A stretch of 64,000 bases of DNA from Dyella jiangningensis (GCF_003264855.1 NZ_NFZS01000004.1:1-64000), one strand, 5' to 3'. Counted from the stretch's first letter, positions 49,842 to 58,862 are shown. The notes: generated by a model not told the origin, from the letters alone. Numbers and translations are program-made.

Positions 49842-51512
49842 ATGCTCACCTCGCTCTACGTTCGTCATTTTGCCGTCGTCGAAGAAGCCGAGATCGCCTT
49901 CGGCCCGGGACTTACCGTGGTCAGCGGCGAAACCGGCGCGGGCAAGTCCCTGCTGGTGGACGCCCTGATGCTGCTGGCCGGCGCCCGCGCCGACAGCGGC
50001 ATGGTGCGCGCCGGCAGCGATCGCGCCGAGCTCACCGCCGAATTCGACCTGTCGGACCTGCCCGAGGCGCGTGAGTGGCTGCGCCGCGAGGAACTGGACG
50101 AGGAAGACACCTGCCAGCTGCGCCGCGTGATCCGCGCCGAGGGCAGCTCGCGCGCCTGGATCAATGGACGCCCCGCCAACGCCAGCCAGCTGGGCGAACT
50201 GGCCACGATGCTGGTCGAGATCCATGGCCAGCACGAGCATCAGGCGCTGCTGTCGCGCGCCCACCAGCTCGAACTGCTCGATGCCTACGCCGGCAACGAG
50301 AGCCTGGTCAGCCAGGTGCGCGAACTGGCCACGCAGTGGCGTGAGCTGGGCCAGCGCATCCGTAAATTGAGTGGCGGCGACGACCGCGAACAGCGCATCG
50401 AACTGCTGCGCCACGAGCTGGACGAACTGGAGAAGTGGGCCCTGCCCGCCGACGGCCTGGTCGAGCTGGAGGCCAGCCACAAGCGGCTCGCCAATGCAGG
50501 TCGTCTGGCCGAAGGCGCCGGCGGCGTGGTCGAACTGATCGATGGCGACAGCGAATTCGCCCTGCGCCGGGCGCTGGGGCGCGCGCAACTGGAAATGAGC
50601 AAGCTGGCCGCGCTGGACGACCGGCTCGCCCCGTTGCTGGAGCTGCTGGACAACGCGTCCATCCAGCTCACCGAGGCGTCCGACGGCCTGGGTCGCTATG
50701 CGATGGATGTGGACCTCGATCCGGAGCGTTTTTCCGAAGTGGACACGCACCTCACGCGGCTGCACGAACTGTCGCGCCGTCATCGCGTGTCGACGGTTGA
50801 GCTGTACGACAAGGCGGCGACGCTGCGCGACGAACTTGCCGAGCTGGAAGGCGCCGGAGATGCGGTCGACAAGCTGTCCCGCCAGCGTCAGCAATTGCAG
50901 CAGCGCTACGACGAACATGCCGCCACGCTGAGCCGCGCGCGCGAGGAAGCCGCGACGCGCCTGGGCATCGAAGTGAGCGCGCTGATGGCCGAACTCGGCA
51001 TGAGCGGCGGCCGCCTGGTGATCGAGCTGGAAGCTGCCGGCGAAGGCGATCCCGATGTGCAGGGTCGCGAGCGTTGCGAGCTGCTGGTCAGCGCCAATCC
51101 GGGCCAACCGCCGCGTCCGCTGCGCAAGGTGGCATCGGGCGGCGAACTCGCTCGCATCAGCCTCGCCATCGAAGTGGCCACGCTGGGCAAGGACACCATC
51201 GGCACCATGGTGTTCGACGAAGTGGACACGGGCATCGGCGGTGCTGTCGCCGAAGTGGTGGGCCAGAAACTGCGCGCCCTAGGTGGCCAACGTCAGGTGC
51301 TGTGCGTGACTCATCTGCCGCAGGTTGCTGCGCAAGGCCATGCACACCTCCGTGTGAGCAAGGCGAGCGACGGCGAGTCCACCCGCACCCGCATTGAAAA
51401 GCTCGATGCGAACGGACGTCGCGATGAACTGGCACGCATGCTCGGCGGCGTGGAGATCACGCGCGAAACCAAGGCGCATGCGAAGCAGATGCTGGATCGC
51501 GCGCAAGCCTAA
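49842..51512 (+). CDS. recN: DNA repair protein RecN
   Basis: 556 residues starting MLTSLYVRHFAVVEEAEIAF; the longer frame is rejected because this start is the family's. Walker A GETGAGKS lies at residues 29-36. A coiled-coil middle follows, then the ABC signature ASGGELARISLAI, Walker B TMVFDEVDTGIGG, and the H-loop LCVTHLPQVAAQGHAH. It is an SMC-like ATPase acting early in double-strand-break repair. Divergent from hrcA. Confidence 0.96.
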   Translation: MLTSLYVRHFAVVEEAEIAFGPGLTVVSGETGAGKSLLVDALMLLAGARADSGMVRAGSDRAELTAEFDLSDLPEAREWLRREELDEEDTCQLRRVIRAEGSSRAWINGRPANASQLGELATMLVEIHGQHEHQALLSRAHQLELLDAYAGNESLVSQVRELATQWRELGQRIRKLSGGDDREQRIELLRHELDELEKWALPADGLVELEASHKRLANAGRLAEGAGGVVELIDGDSEFALRRALGRAQLEMSKLAALDDRLAPLLELLDNASIQLTEASDGLGRYAMDVDLDPERFSEVDTHLTRLHELSRRHRVSTVELYDKAATLRDELAELEGAGDAVDKLSRQRQQLQQRYDEHAATLSRAREEAATRLGIEVSALMAELGMSGGRLVIELEAAGEGDPDVQGRERCELLVSANPGQPPRPLRKVASGGELARISLAIEVATLGKDTIGTMVFDEVDTGIGGAVAEVVGQKLRALGGQRQVLCVTHLPQVAAQGHAHLRVSKASDGESTRTRIEKLDANGRRDELARMLGGVEITRETKAHAKQMLDRAQA

Positions 51513-51559
51513 GGCACTTTCGGGAAGGCCTGCAGAATAGAGAGGTGACACGCCTCCCC

Positions 51560-51588
51560 TGTAGGAGCGCACCCAGTGCGCGATCGGC
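51560..51588 (+). repeat. REP element copy
   Basis: GGAGCGCACCCAGTGCGCGA preceded by TGTA, the cleanest copy of the consensus in the window, 48 bases after recN. Confidence 0.8.
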
Positions 51589-51722
51589 GCTCACACCTCC
51601 ACGGCATCGCGATGAAACGATGCCGTCTCTAAGCGAAGTCGCTGTCGCGCAAAGATTGCGTTCCCACGGATGTAGTCTTGGCTCGATGGCAAGGCGTTGG
51701 GGTTGAAAATCGGTGGTGTGCT

Positions 51723-51749
51723 GCGGTCGCGCACTGGGTCGCTCCTACA
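51723..51749 (-). repeat. REP element copy with two-base deletion
   Basis: GCGGTCGCGCACTGGGTCG then CTCCTAC; complement of the consensus but lacking one GC in the middle of the palindrome. Confidence 0.75.
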
Positions 51750-51809
51750 GTGTCACTGGCCAGCCACGGGGCTTAGCGAAAAACGACGGCTGGGGCATGG
51801 CGATGCGCT

Positions 51810-51838
51810 GCGGTCGCGCACTGGGTGCGCTCCTACAG
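51810..51838 (-). repeat. REP element copy
   Basis: GCGGTCGCGCACTGGGTGCG then CTCCTACAG; complement of the consensus, 16 bases after the response-regulator stop. Confidence 0.8.
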
Positions 51839-51853
51839 GTGGAACTGGATAAC

Positions 51854-52489
51854 TCAGTTCTTGCGCGGCAGCAGGCCACGTTCGGCGGCCATGCGGTACA
51901 GGTCGAGTTCCGAGCCGGCGCCCAGCTTGCCCATCAGGCTGGCGCGGTGGATGTAGACGGTCTTCTGGCCGATGCCCAGTTCGCCGGCGACCTGCTTGGG
52001 TGCGCGGCCCGCCGCCAGCAGCAGGAATACCTCGCGTTCGCGGGCGGTCAGGCGATGGATGGGGTCGCGCGATTCGCTCGGCCGTTCGGCGCGGCGCTTG
52101 CGCAGGTCGGAGCTGAGGAAGCATTCGCCCTGCATCACTGCACGCAGGCCGGCCACCAGTTCCTCCGGCGCCACGCCCTTGGTCACGTACCCGCTGGCGC
52201 CACGTCGCAGCGCTTCGGAAACATAGGGTTCGCCGTCGTGCATGCTCAGCACCACGATGCGCGTGTCCGCCGCCACGCTGCGCAGGTGCTCGATCAACGG
52301 CAGCCCGCTGCCGTCGGGCAGCGAGAGATCGAGCGCCACGAGGTCGGGTCGACGCTGGCCAACCGCCTCCACCGCATCGTCGGCGCTGCGGCATTCCGCA
52401 ACGACCTCCAGATCCGGCTCCAGCTCGATCAGCCTCTTGAACCCCTCGCGTACGATGGCATGGTCATCGACCAGGACAATGCTGTACAT
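51854..52489 (-). CDS. NarL/FixJ-family response regulator
   Basis: 211 residues. The receiver domain (1-120) has the acidic pocket in VLVDDH, the phosphoacceptor D54 in VALDLSLPDG and the later K in YVTKG. The LuxR-type HTH occupies about 148-205 (LTAREREVFLLLAAGRAPKQ, then VAGELGIGQKTVYIH). It is UvrY/GacA/UhpA-like. It diverges from a MASE1-type histidine kinase with 69 bases between starts, so the two form a two-component system. A structured RNA candidate lies downstream of the kinase. Confidence 0.92.
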   Translation of the reverse strand: MYSIVLVDDHAIVREGFKRLIELEPDLEVVAECRSADDAVEAVGQRRPDLVALDLSLPDGSGLPLIEHLRSVAADTRIVVLSMHDGEPYVSEALRRGASGYVTKGVAPEELVAGLRAVMQGECFLSSDLRKRRAERPSESRDPIHRLTAREREVFLLLAAGRAPKQVAGELGIGQKTVYIHRASLMGKLGAGSELDLYRMAAERGLLPRKN

Positions 52490-52558
52490 GCCTGCATGTA
52501 TAGCAGCCGAAAGGATGGCCGCCTATACCCCGTGACGCCGACAGGTAACATCGACTGC

Positions 52559-54154
52559 ATGCCATCGAAATCTTCTGTTCTTCCTGCTACCGGTTTCCTG
52601 CTTGCCGTCGGCTATTTCCTGCTCTGGCTGCTGCTGTGGCCCACCGAGCAACCCTATTGGATGCTTCCCTACGGCCTGCGCTTCGGCGCCCTGCTGCTGG
52701 CCCCGATGCGCATGTGGCCCTGGCTGCTGGGTGCGGAGTTCGCGGCGACCGGGCTGCTGGCGGCCATCCATGGCCTGCCGCTGGGCTGGACGGGCTTTTT
52801 CTTAGGCGAGGTACCTGAACCCACGGTGGTGGCGATCTGCCTCTGGCTGATGCGCCGCGCCAAGCTGCACGCCAGCCTTCGCGATCCGGAAGACGTGGCG
52901 CGGCTGCTGTTGTCGGCCGCCTTCACCGTGGCCGCCACCACCGCCACCGATGCCGTCCTGCTGGCGCTGGTGCACGCCAGCCCGACCTCGGATCTGATGA
53001 TCCAGGCGCTGGGACAGGACCTGCTGGGCAATTACGTCGGCGTGCTGCTGGTCGTGCCCCTGCTGGTGATGCTGATGCGCGCCCGCCTGGCCAAGCGGGC
53101 CATGGGACGGTTGCTGATGGACGGCTTGCTGGTGCTGGTGCCGTCCCTGGCGATCCTGATGGTGCTGTCCTCGCACGCGGCGCCGCAGCCGCAATTCGCC
53201 CGCGTGCTGTCGCTGGCGCCGGTGCTGTTCTTCGCGTTCCGCCATGGCTGGCGCGGCGCCAGCCTGTCCATGCTGATTTCCAGCCTGGGCATGACCCTCA
53301 TGGATCATATTTCCGGCCACGGCATCCCCAGTGCCGCCGGCGAGCTGTTCCTCGCGGTGGCCGGCACGGGCGCGCTGATGCTCGGTTCGGCCACCGACGC
53401 GCTGCGCCGCAGCAGCGAGCGCGTGGCCGAGCAGAATGTCTACCTGGCCGCGGTAAACCGTCGCCTGGACCACCTCGCCCGCCAGCTGAGGGATGCCGCC
53501 CGCGGCAACCTGCAGGCGGAGGAAAACCAGCGCCGCCATATGGCCGCGGAGCTCCACGACGAGCTGGGCCAGAACCTCACCGCCATCCAGACCCACCTCA
53601 AGCTGGCCCAGTCGCGCCTCGCGCAGGCCGGCATGGACGACATCGGGGTCTCCATCAACGCGATCCTGGGCCATATGCGGCGCGCCCTGCACCGGCTGCT
53701 GGACGACCTGCGTCCCGCCGTCCTGGACGAATTCGGCCTGCTGCGCGCGCTGGACGAAGGCCCGATCCGCGACCTGCTCAACGCCGCAGGCGTCGCCTAC
53801 CGCACCGAGCTGCGCGGCGACCCCCGTCTGCTGGACGACGACACTCGCACGGTGATCTATCGGCTGGTGCAGGAAAGCGCCACCAACGCGGTGAAACACG
53901 CCCATGCCGACGTGTTCCAGCTGCGCCTGCGCATCGGCGAGCGCCAGGGCACCGCGCTGGCCCTGCTGGATATCCGCGACAACGGCGTCGGCCTGCCCGT
54001 GCGCCTGCCCCGCGGCGGCCGCGGCCTGCAAGGCATGCGCGACCGCGTCACGGCGCTGGGCGGCTTGTTCCGCGTTCGCCCGGAGTCGCAGGGGGTACAC
54101 CTGCGCGTATTGTTGCGAAGCAGCACGCAAACCAGTGACGTGGCGCGCACTTAA
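52559..54154 (+). CDS. MASE1-type membrane histidine kinase
   Basis: 531 residues starting MPSKSSVLPATGFLLAVGYF; an in-frame ATG at 52490 is an alternative. About eight hydrophobic segments (residues 10-280) resemble the MASE1/UhpB sensor. A HisKA_3 domain has the phosphoacceptor His333 in ELHDELGQNLTAIQ, and the HATPase domain has VQESATNAVKHAHA, DIRDNGVGLP and GGRGLQGMRDRV. It partners the divergent NarL-type regulator. The signal is unknown. Confidence 0.9.
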   Translation: MPSKSSVLPATGFLLAVGYFLLWLLLWPTEQPYWMLPYGLRFGALLLAPMRMWPWLLGAEFAATGLLAAIHGLPLGWTGFFLGEVPEPTVVAICLWLMRRAKLHASLRDPEDVARLLLSAAFTVAATTATDAVLLALVHASPTSDLMIQALGQDLLGNYVGVLLVVPLLVMLMRARLAKRAMGRLLMDGLLVLVPSLAILMVLSSHAAPQPQFARVLSLAPVLFFAFRHGWRGASLSMLISSLGMTLMDHISGHGIPSAAGELFLAVAGTGALMLGSATDALRRSSERVAEQNVYLAAVNRRLDHLARQLRDAARGNLQAEENQRRHMAAELHDELGQNLTAIQTHLKLAQSRLAQAGMDDIGVSINAILGHMRRALHRLLDDLRPAVLDEFGLLRALDEGPIRDLLNAAGVAYRTELRGDPRLLDDDTRTVIYRLVQESATNAVKHAHADVFQLRLRIGERQGTALALLDIRDNGVGLPVRLPRGGRGLQGMRDRVTALGGLFRVRPESQGVHLRVLLRSSTQTSDVART

Positions 54155-54199
54155 GACCGTTACATAGGAAATTTTCCAATACCGGACGTGTGAAGGCTT

Positions 54200-54412
54200 C
54201 GTTAGGCTCTCTCCATCGATGTGGGGGAGCCACCATCGCAAGATGGTGAGCCTTGCCAACCGTGGGGACGGTGGGCAAGAAGAGCGGCAGGATGCCGTTC
54301 CGCCGGAATCGGTGGCATGACCGGGTTGAGCGAGCAATTCGCCATCTCCAGGGGCCATCCGGTAACGGATCAAGCCGCAGGGCGGACAGGAGTCCTCCCG
54401 CGGCTTTTTTTA
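54200..54412 (+). ncRNA. Candidate structured small RNA, unassigned (Csr/Rsm-like features)
   Basis: A run of stable hairpins ends in an intrinsic terminator. CACCATC-GCAA-GATGGTG (54231-54248) has a GNRA loop. TTGCC-a-ACCGT closes with ACGGT-g-GGCAA (54253-54278). GCGGC-AGGAT-GCCGT (54284-54298), CCGCCG-GAAT-CGGTGG (54300-54315) and ATCCG-GTAA-CGGAT (54357-54370) follow. The terminator AAGCCGC/GCGGCTT (54372-54406) has an inner GGAC-AGGA-GTCC hairpin and a T-run. Several GGA motifs sit in or next to loops, as in Rsm/CsrB RNAs. No known family was recognised with certainty. Confidence 0.6.
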
Positions 54413-54493
54413 TGGGCGAACGCCAGCCCTTTCACCTCGCCAGCACATAACGGCCGTCCCAGACTCACCGGGGATGCCAGACGGGCGGCCATG

Positions 54494-54524
54494 AAAAAAG
54501 CCGGCGGCGTTTCCGCCACCGGCT
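54494..54524 (-). terminator. Intrinsic terminator of fur
   Basis: AAGCCGG-c-GGC pairs with GCC-a-CCGGCTT across a short loop; the minus strand continues into six T. It starts 24 bases after the fur stop. Confidence 0.88.
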
Positions 54525-54547
54525 TCGGAACCTGCCCTGTCGGACCC

Positions 54548-54961
54548 CTACTTGGCCTTTTTGGGGCGTACGTAGAGCACGAGGCTGTGGTCTTCGATCA
54601 CATAGCCGTGGCGCGCCGCGATTTCGTGCTGGAGGCGCTCGATCTCCTCGCTGACGAACTCGATGACCTTTCCGCTGTCCACATCGATCATGTGGTCATG
54701 ATGCTTGCCGCGGTCCAATTCGTAGACGGCCTGCCCGCCTTCGAAATTGTGCTTGACGACGATGCCGGCGGCCTCGAACTGGGTGAGCACCCGGTACACC
54801 GTGGCCAGGCCGATGTCTTCCTGATGGGCGAGCAGCTTCTTGTAGACGTCTTCGGCGGTGAGGTGATGGGCCTCCTCGTCCTCGAAGATCTGCAGGATGC
54901 GCATGCGGGGATGCGTGACCTTCAACCCGGCTTTGCGCAGTTCTTTGGTTTCCTGTTCCAT
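54548..54961 (-). CDS. fur: Ferric uptake regulator Fur, cysteine-free form
   Basis: 137 residues starting MEQETKELRKAGLKVTHPRM. The DNA-recognition helix region GLATVYRVLTQFEAAGIVVK and the metal-binding GKHHDHMIDVDSGKVIEF are present. The usual CxxC structural zinc site is replaced by IDVDS and there is no cysteine in the protein, so only His/Asp/Glu metal sites remain. It represses iron uptake genes when Fe2+ is bound. Divergent from bamE, a widely conserved arrangement. Confidence 0.96.
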   Translation of the reverse strand: MEQETKELRKAGLKVTHPRMRILQIFEDEEAHHLTAEDVYKKLLAHQEDIGLATVYRVLTQFEAAGIVVKHNFEGGQAVYELDRGKHHDHMIDVDSGKVIEFVSEEIERLQHEIAARHGYVIEDHSLVLYVRPKKAK

Positions 54962-55038
54962 AGCAAGCTCCACGCACCACGGCGCCACGAGGCCGTTAGT
55001 GTATCATCCGACACCTTTACGATCCGGACGCAACACGC

Positions 55039-55488
55039 ATGCATAAGCTGATTCGCACGCTGGGTTTCGCCATGCTGGCCGTCTCGCTGGCCAGCTGCCG
55101 TCTCATCTATACCCCTGACGTGCAGCAGGGCAACCTGCTCGACAAGAAGAACGTGGATCAGCTGCAGCCGGGCATGACCAAGCGCCAGGTGCTGGTACTG
55201 ATGGGTTCGCCATCGGTGAACTCGCCGTTCAACCAGAACCAGTGGAATTACGTCTCCACCCAGCAGCACCGCGGTGGCGAAATCAAGATCCGCACGCTCA
55301 CGCTCACCTTCAACAACGACTCGCTGGTGCGCACCGACGGCGACTTCTTCGCCGAAGACGCGCAGAAGCTGGTGAACGACACCAAGAAATACCACGCCAG
55401 CTATCCAGTCGACGAAACCAAGGGTGACAAGAACACCGGCAGCACGCCGCCGCCTGAAGGCAAGGACGGCGGCGACCAGGGCCACTGA
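55039..55488 (+). CDS. bamE: Outer-membrane assembly lipoprotein BamE (OmlA/SmpA)
   Basis: 149 residues. The signal peptide ends in the lipobox LASC at about residues 17-20. The SmpA/OmlA fold has QGNLLDKKNVDQLQPGMTKR followed by VLVLMGSPSVNSPFN and WNYV. A Lys/Gly/Pro-rich tail extends the C-terminus. It is a BAM-complex component stabilising BamD. It shares its upstream region with fur, as first described for omlA-fur in Xanthomonas and Pseudomonas. Confidence 0.94.
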   Translation: MHKLIRTLGFAMLAVSLASCRLIYTPDVQQGNLLDKKNVDQLQPGMTKRQVLVLMGSPSVNSPFNQNQWNYVSTQQHRGGEIKIRTLTLTFNNDSLVRTDGDFFAEDAQKLVNDTKKYHASYPVDETKGDKNTGSTPPPEGKDGGDQGH

Positions 55489-55503
55489 GGCCATGCGCCG
55501 GCG

Positions 55504-55785
55504 TCAGCCCTCGTGGGCGCGACGCCGGCGTGCTTCCTTCGGATCGAGCGTAAGCGGCCGGTAGATTTCCACGCGGTCGCCTTCGCCCAGCACCTGATCC
55601 GGCGCAGCCTTGCGGGAAAAGATGCCCAGCCTCGCCGGGTCCACGACCAGCCCCGGAACGTCCCTGGCCAATCCTGAAGCCTCGATCGCCTGCATCACCG
55701 TGCTGCCCGCGGGCAAGCTCACGCGACGCACGACCTGCTGCGATGGCCCGGCGTAGACCACTTCGACGTGGAGCGACTCAGCCAT
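55504..55785 (-). CDS. rnfH: RnfH family ubiquitin-like protein
   Basis: 93 residues from [20 protein letters not shown]. The beta-grasp fold is suggested by GSTVMQAIEASGLARDVPGL and GDRVEIYRPLTLDPKEARRR, the family's conserved C-terminal signature. Function is not well defined; the gene usually follows ratA. Its ATG overlaps the ratA stop by 8 bases. Confidence 0.93.
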   Translation of the reverse strand: MAESLHVEVVYAGPSQQVVRRVSLPAGSTVMQAIEASGLARDVPGLVVDPARLGIFSRKAAPDQVLGEGDRVEIYRPLTLDPKEARRRRAHEG

Positions 55786-56209
55786 AGGTGCGCTCCGCCT
55801 CGCGGCAGAAGTCGTCGACCATGCGACCAGCCAGCCCCTGGAAACCCAGCTTGAGCGCCGTACCGCCGAGCTTGCCGGCATAGTCGAAATCCAGCGCGAA
55901 AGAGATCTTGCAGCCGGCCTCGCCCAGTGCAATGAACTCGAACAGCCCATCGAGGCTGCGGAACGGCCCGTCCACCAGGCTCATGTGCAGGCGCTGCGGA
56001 CGCACCGTGGTATTGCGGGTGGTGAAGCTCTGGCGAAAACCGGCGTACTTGAGATCCAGCCGCGCGACCAGCACATCATCGCCGCGCTCGAGGATCTCGG
56101 CGCCAACACACCAGGGGAAGCGCTTTGGGTATGCTTCGACCTCGTTCACCAGGTCGAACATCTGGGCCGGCGAATATCGCACCAGGGCGCTGCGGCGGAT
56201 CTCGATCAC
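55778..56209 (-). CDS. ratA: Ribosome association toxin RatA / CoQ-binding START-like protein
   Basis: 143 residues. The START/polyketide-cyclase-like fold begins [20 protein letters not shown], with [20 protein letters not shown] and the C-terminal helix [19 protein letters not shown]. coli RatA blocks 70S association; homologues such as COQ10 bind ubiquinone. The pair ratA-rnfH divergent from smpB is widely conserved. Confidence 0.93.
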   Translation of the reverse strand: MIEIRRSALVRYSPAQMFDLVNEVEAYPKRFPWCVGAEILERGDDVLVARLDLKYAGFRQSFTTRNTTVRPQRLHMSLVDGPFRSLDGLFEFIALGEAGCKISFALDFDYAGKLGGTALKLGFQGLAGRMVDDFCREAERTYG

Positions 56210-56292
56210 ATCAGCCTCTTATCGAATTCATCAGATCCACGCCTGTGTGGCCGGATCGCAAGTCAGGGCAAACAGCCCGAAGTTTAACGGAC

Positions 56293-56784
56293 ATGGCCAA
56301 GGCTAAGGACAAAGACAAGCAAGGCGGCGGAACGATCGCGCTCAACAAGCGCGCCCGCCACGAGTACCACATCGACCAGCGCTTCGAGGCCGGCATCGAG
56401 CTGCAGGGCTGGGAGGTGAAGTCGCTGCGCGCCGGCCGCATCAACTTCGGCGACAGCTACGCCATGGTCATCGCCAACGAGATCCAGCTGGTGGGCACTT
56501 CCATCCCGCCGCTGATCAGCGCGTCCACGCATGTGATCGCCAACGATCGCCGCACGCGCAAGCTGCTGCTGCATCGCGCGGAAATCGACACGCTGATCGG
56601 CGCCGTCGAACGCAAGGGCTACACCCTCATCCCCACGGCCATGTACTGGAAAGGCAACAAGGTAAAGGTCGAGCTGGGCCTGGCCAAGGGCAAGCAGGCC
56701 CATGACAAGCGCGAGACGGAAAAGGAACGCGACTGGCAGCGCGAAAAGCAGCGCACCATGCGCGCGCACAACCGCTCAGCCTGA
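56293..56784 (+). CDS. smpB: SsrA-binding protein SmpB
   Basis: 163 residues starting [20 protein letters not shown]. The OB-fold signatures [20 protein letters not shown] and [15 protein letters not shown], and the basic C-terminal tail that reads the empty mRNA channel ([20 protein letters not shown]), are all present. It binds tmRNA and is required for trans-translation. The tmRNA gene is only about 600 bases away on the same strand. Confidence 0.97.
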   Translation: MAKAKDKDKQGGGTIALNKRARHEYHIDQRFEAGIELQGWEVKSLRAGRINFGDSYAMVIANEIQLVGTSIPPLISASTHVIANDRRTRKLLLHRAEIDTLIGAVERKGYTLIPTAMYWKGNKVKVELGLAKGKQAHDKRETEKERDWQREKQRTMRAHNRSA

Positions 56785-57288
56785 TTTGCCCCAACGCATG
56801 CCGGGCTCTCCCTCGGAGAGCCCCACCACGTCCTCGTGCAGCGTCATGTTCATGGCGTCCACCGACGTGCCGAAGCCGAAGCGCTCATACATCTTGTGGG
56901 CCGCGGCGGTGGAATGCAGGTTCATCGAATCCACCTCGTGCTCCCGCGCGGCAGCCCCAACCGCGGCCAACAATGCATTGGCGATGCCCTGGCGGCGATG
57001 GGTCGGCTTCACATACATGTTGAGCACATACCAGCCCAGGCCACGGCGGAAGTAGGCCGAAGGGAGATGCGTATACGGATGCACCGCGACGCACCCCGCC
57101 GCCCGCCCATCCACCTCCGCCAGCCAGAACAGCAGGCGCCCCTCGGGAACCGCCTCCTCGATCCAGCCATGCAAATCGTCGGCAAAGCCCGCCGGCAGTT
57201 CCTGATGAAGCTCCTGTTCCAGAAACGCGCAACGCAACTGAGTCAGCACACCTGCATCGGACAGCCCAGCCTGGCGAACTCGCAGCAT
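56776..57288 (-). CDS. GNAT-family N-acetyltransferase
   Basis: 170 residues. The acetyl-CoA-binding motif A is visible in [20 protein letters not shown] (R/Q-x-x-G-x-A), and motif B in [17 protein letters not shown]. It overlaps the end of smpB by 9 bases in convergent orientation. The substrate is unknown. Confidence 0.88.
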   Translation of the reverse strand: MLRVRQAGLSDAGVLTQLRCAFLEQELHQELPAGFADDLHGWIEEAVPEGRLLFWLAEVDGRAAGCVAVHPYTHLPSAYFRRGLGWYVLNMYVKPTHRRQGIANALLAAVGAAAREHEVDSMNLHSTAAAHKMYERFGFGTSVDAMNMTLHEDVVGLSEGEPGMRWGKSG

Positions 57289-57395
57289 GGCCCTTCCCTT
57301 CCGGTGGTGGTCGGCGCCACACGATAGCCTTGATCTACCGCCTTGATGAAAGCCCTCCCGCCTCCATATACTGACTGACCAGCATCAGTTTCCCC

Positions 57396-57749
<354 letters not shown>

Positions 57750-57756
57750 CAAAGAG

Positions 57757-57788
57757 AAAGCCCGGCGAGAAATCGCCGGGCTTTTTTC
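57757..57788 (+). terminator. Intrinsic terminator of ssrA
   Basis: AAGCCCGGCGA and TCGCCGGGCTT pair across GAAA and are followed by a T-run, 10 bases after tmRNA. Confidence 0.93.
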
Positions 57789-57878
57789 CTGGGCGTAGAG
57801 CGAACATGCCCGCTCGTTCACGAGAGCCGCCTGGCGACGCGCGTTACCATTAGTCGAGCCGCTCAGGAGACCTATCGC

Positions 57879-58019
57879 TTGAAGCCCACTCGTCTCATTG
57901 CCATCGCCGGCATCGTCATACTCGTTGCCTTGCTTGTCTGGTGGCAGCGCCACGAGAACGATCTGCGACGACGGGGGCTCTCGAGCGGGCATGGCACGTC
58001 GGTGGAATTGCCGCGCTAA
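57879..58019 (+). CDS. Small single-pass membrane protein (46 aa, TTG start)
   Basis: A TTG codon preceded by AGGAGACCTATCGC opens a frame to TAA at 58017. The product is MKPTRLIAIAGIVILVALLV followed by WWQRHENDLRRRGL and a polar tail. One transmembrane helix (residues about 6-22) followed by a basic stretch predicts an N-out or anchored topology. No family is recognised. The ribosome site and a TM-like composition support it, but conservation is untested. Confidence 0.5.
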   Translation: MKPTRLIAIAGIVILVALLVWWQRHENDLRRRGLSSGHGTSVELPR

Positions 58020-58156
58020 CCCACCACCCGTGCGGCACACGCTCTCCGCGCCCGGCGAACGAGATCAGCGTGCCTCGTCCGCGCACTCTTCCGTTGGCCT
58101 GAGCTGGACGAACGAGAGCGAATGGCTCCGCAGCAATGGCATCGATGACGCACTCA

Positions 58157-58345
58157 TCACTCGTATTGCAGCGCCCTCACCACCGACAGTCGCATGGCTT
58201 GCCGCGCCGACCATGCGCAAGCGATCAGCGAGACGATGATTACCAACGCCAACCAACGCAGAGCGCCGGCCGGTTCGGGCAGCAGGGAAGCAGGCACCGG
58301 GAACATGACGCTGGCGAAGCCGCGAGGGCGGTTGAGGCGAGCCCC
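58157..58345 (-). pseudogene. C-terminal remnant of an FtsX/MacB-like ABC permease
   Basis: A minus-strand frame ending at 58157 reads ...MFPVPASLLPEPAGALRWLA, then LVIIVSLIACAWSARQAMRL and SVVRALQYE. That is the last transmembrane helix and the terminal ARxAMRLxxVxALxYE signature of FtsX-like macrolide-exporter permeases. Only about 60 residues are recognisable and there is no start, so it is a decayed fragment. No matching ATPase gene is nearby. Confidence 0.5.
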
Positions 58346-58401
58346 TCTTCTCTCTGCGCGAGGCTCCGCCTCGCGTCAAAGAAGCGGGCGCCAACGAACG
58401 G

Positions 58402-58551
58402 TTACCAGGTGAGTCTCAGTGAAAACAGTATCGCCAGGGCAATGATCAACGACACGACGTCCAATGCGGCAAGAACGAGCCATCGTGCGGCACGAGTGAC
58501 TCCGGCCCAGAGCGACCCGCGGCTCTCTTCTGCTTGAGCTGGCTTGTCCAT
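58402..58551 (-). CDS. Small single-pass membrane protein (49 aa)
   Basis: Starts MDKPAQAEESRGSLWAGVTR and continues AARWLVLAALDVVSLIIALA, ending ILFSLRLTW. A polar N-terminus precedes one long hydrophobic helix of about 28 residues reaching almost to the C-terminus, a tail-anchored layout. The longer upstream frame runs into non-coding repeat sequence. No homologue is recognised. Confidence 0.45.
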   Translation of the reverse strand: MDKPAQAEESRGSLWAGVTRAARWLVLAALDVVSLIIALAILFSLRLTW

Positions 58552-58862
58552 GCGAAGGCCGTCTTTTGATCGATGTGGAACGTAGTGTATTCGTAACGCC
58601 CACCGTTTGAAGTGCGGTGCATCGGCTTGGCGCGGCCTACGACTTATAGGAGGAGAGGCTCGTTGAACGCCCTCCAGCCTGGTCTCTCTTCTCGTTGTCC
58701 GCAGTCTTTGCAAGCGCGGGATGAAACCCTCGGAAGCGGACACCCTTGAGGTTGCAACAATCAGCCTGCGTCCAGGTCAGGCCCGGTTGACCGCAAGTCA
58801 AAAGGTTTCCGACCGCAATGGCTACAACGCACCTGCTGTCCCGACCCATGCTCGGAAATACT
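58552..58862. other. Non-coding region with a degenerate palindromic repeat
   Basis: 311 bases without a credible gene. CCTCGGAAGCGGACACC at 58729-58745 is a degenerate half of the repeat family that separates the genes at 60.28-63.45 kb. Nothing else is recognised. Confidence 0.5.

Larger units (their letters stand above)
51513..51853. other. Intergenic region dense in REP elements
   Basis: 341 bases between the converging recN and response-regulator genes. It contains REP units at 51560-51588 (plus), 51723-51749 and 51810-51838 (minus). No gene is seen. The cluster may act as a bidirectional transcription stop for the two converging genes. Confidence 0.65.
54155..54547. other. Intergenic region with a structured RNA and the fur terminator
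   Basis: 393 bases between the kinase and fur (converging). Most of it is accounted for by the RNA candidate at 54200-54412 and the fur terminator at 54494-54524. A near-palindrome GGAAATTTTCC at 54168 lies upstream of the RNA. No protein gene is seen. Confidence 0.6.

Noticed and set aside
54962-55038. Fur box between fur and bamE
   Set aside because: The gap holds GTGTATCATCCGACAC but no acceptable match to the GATAATGATAATC consensus.
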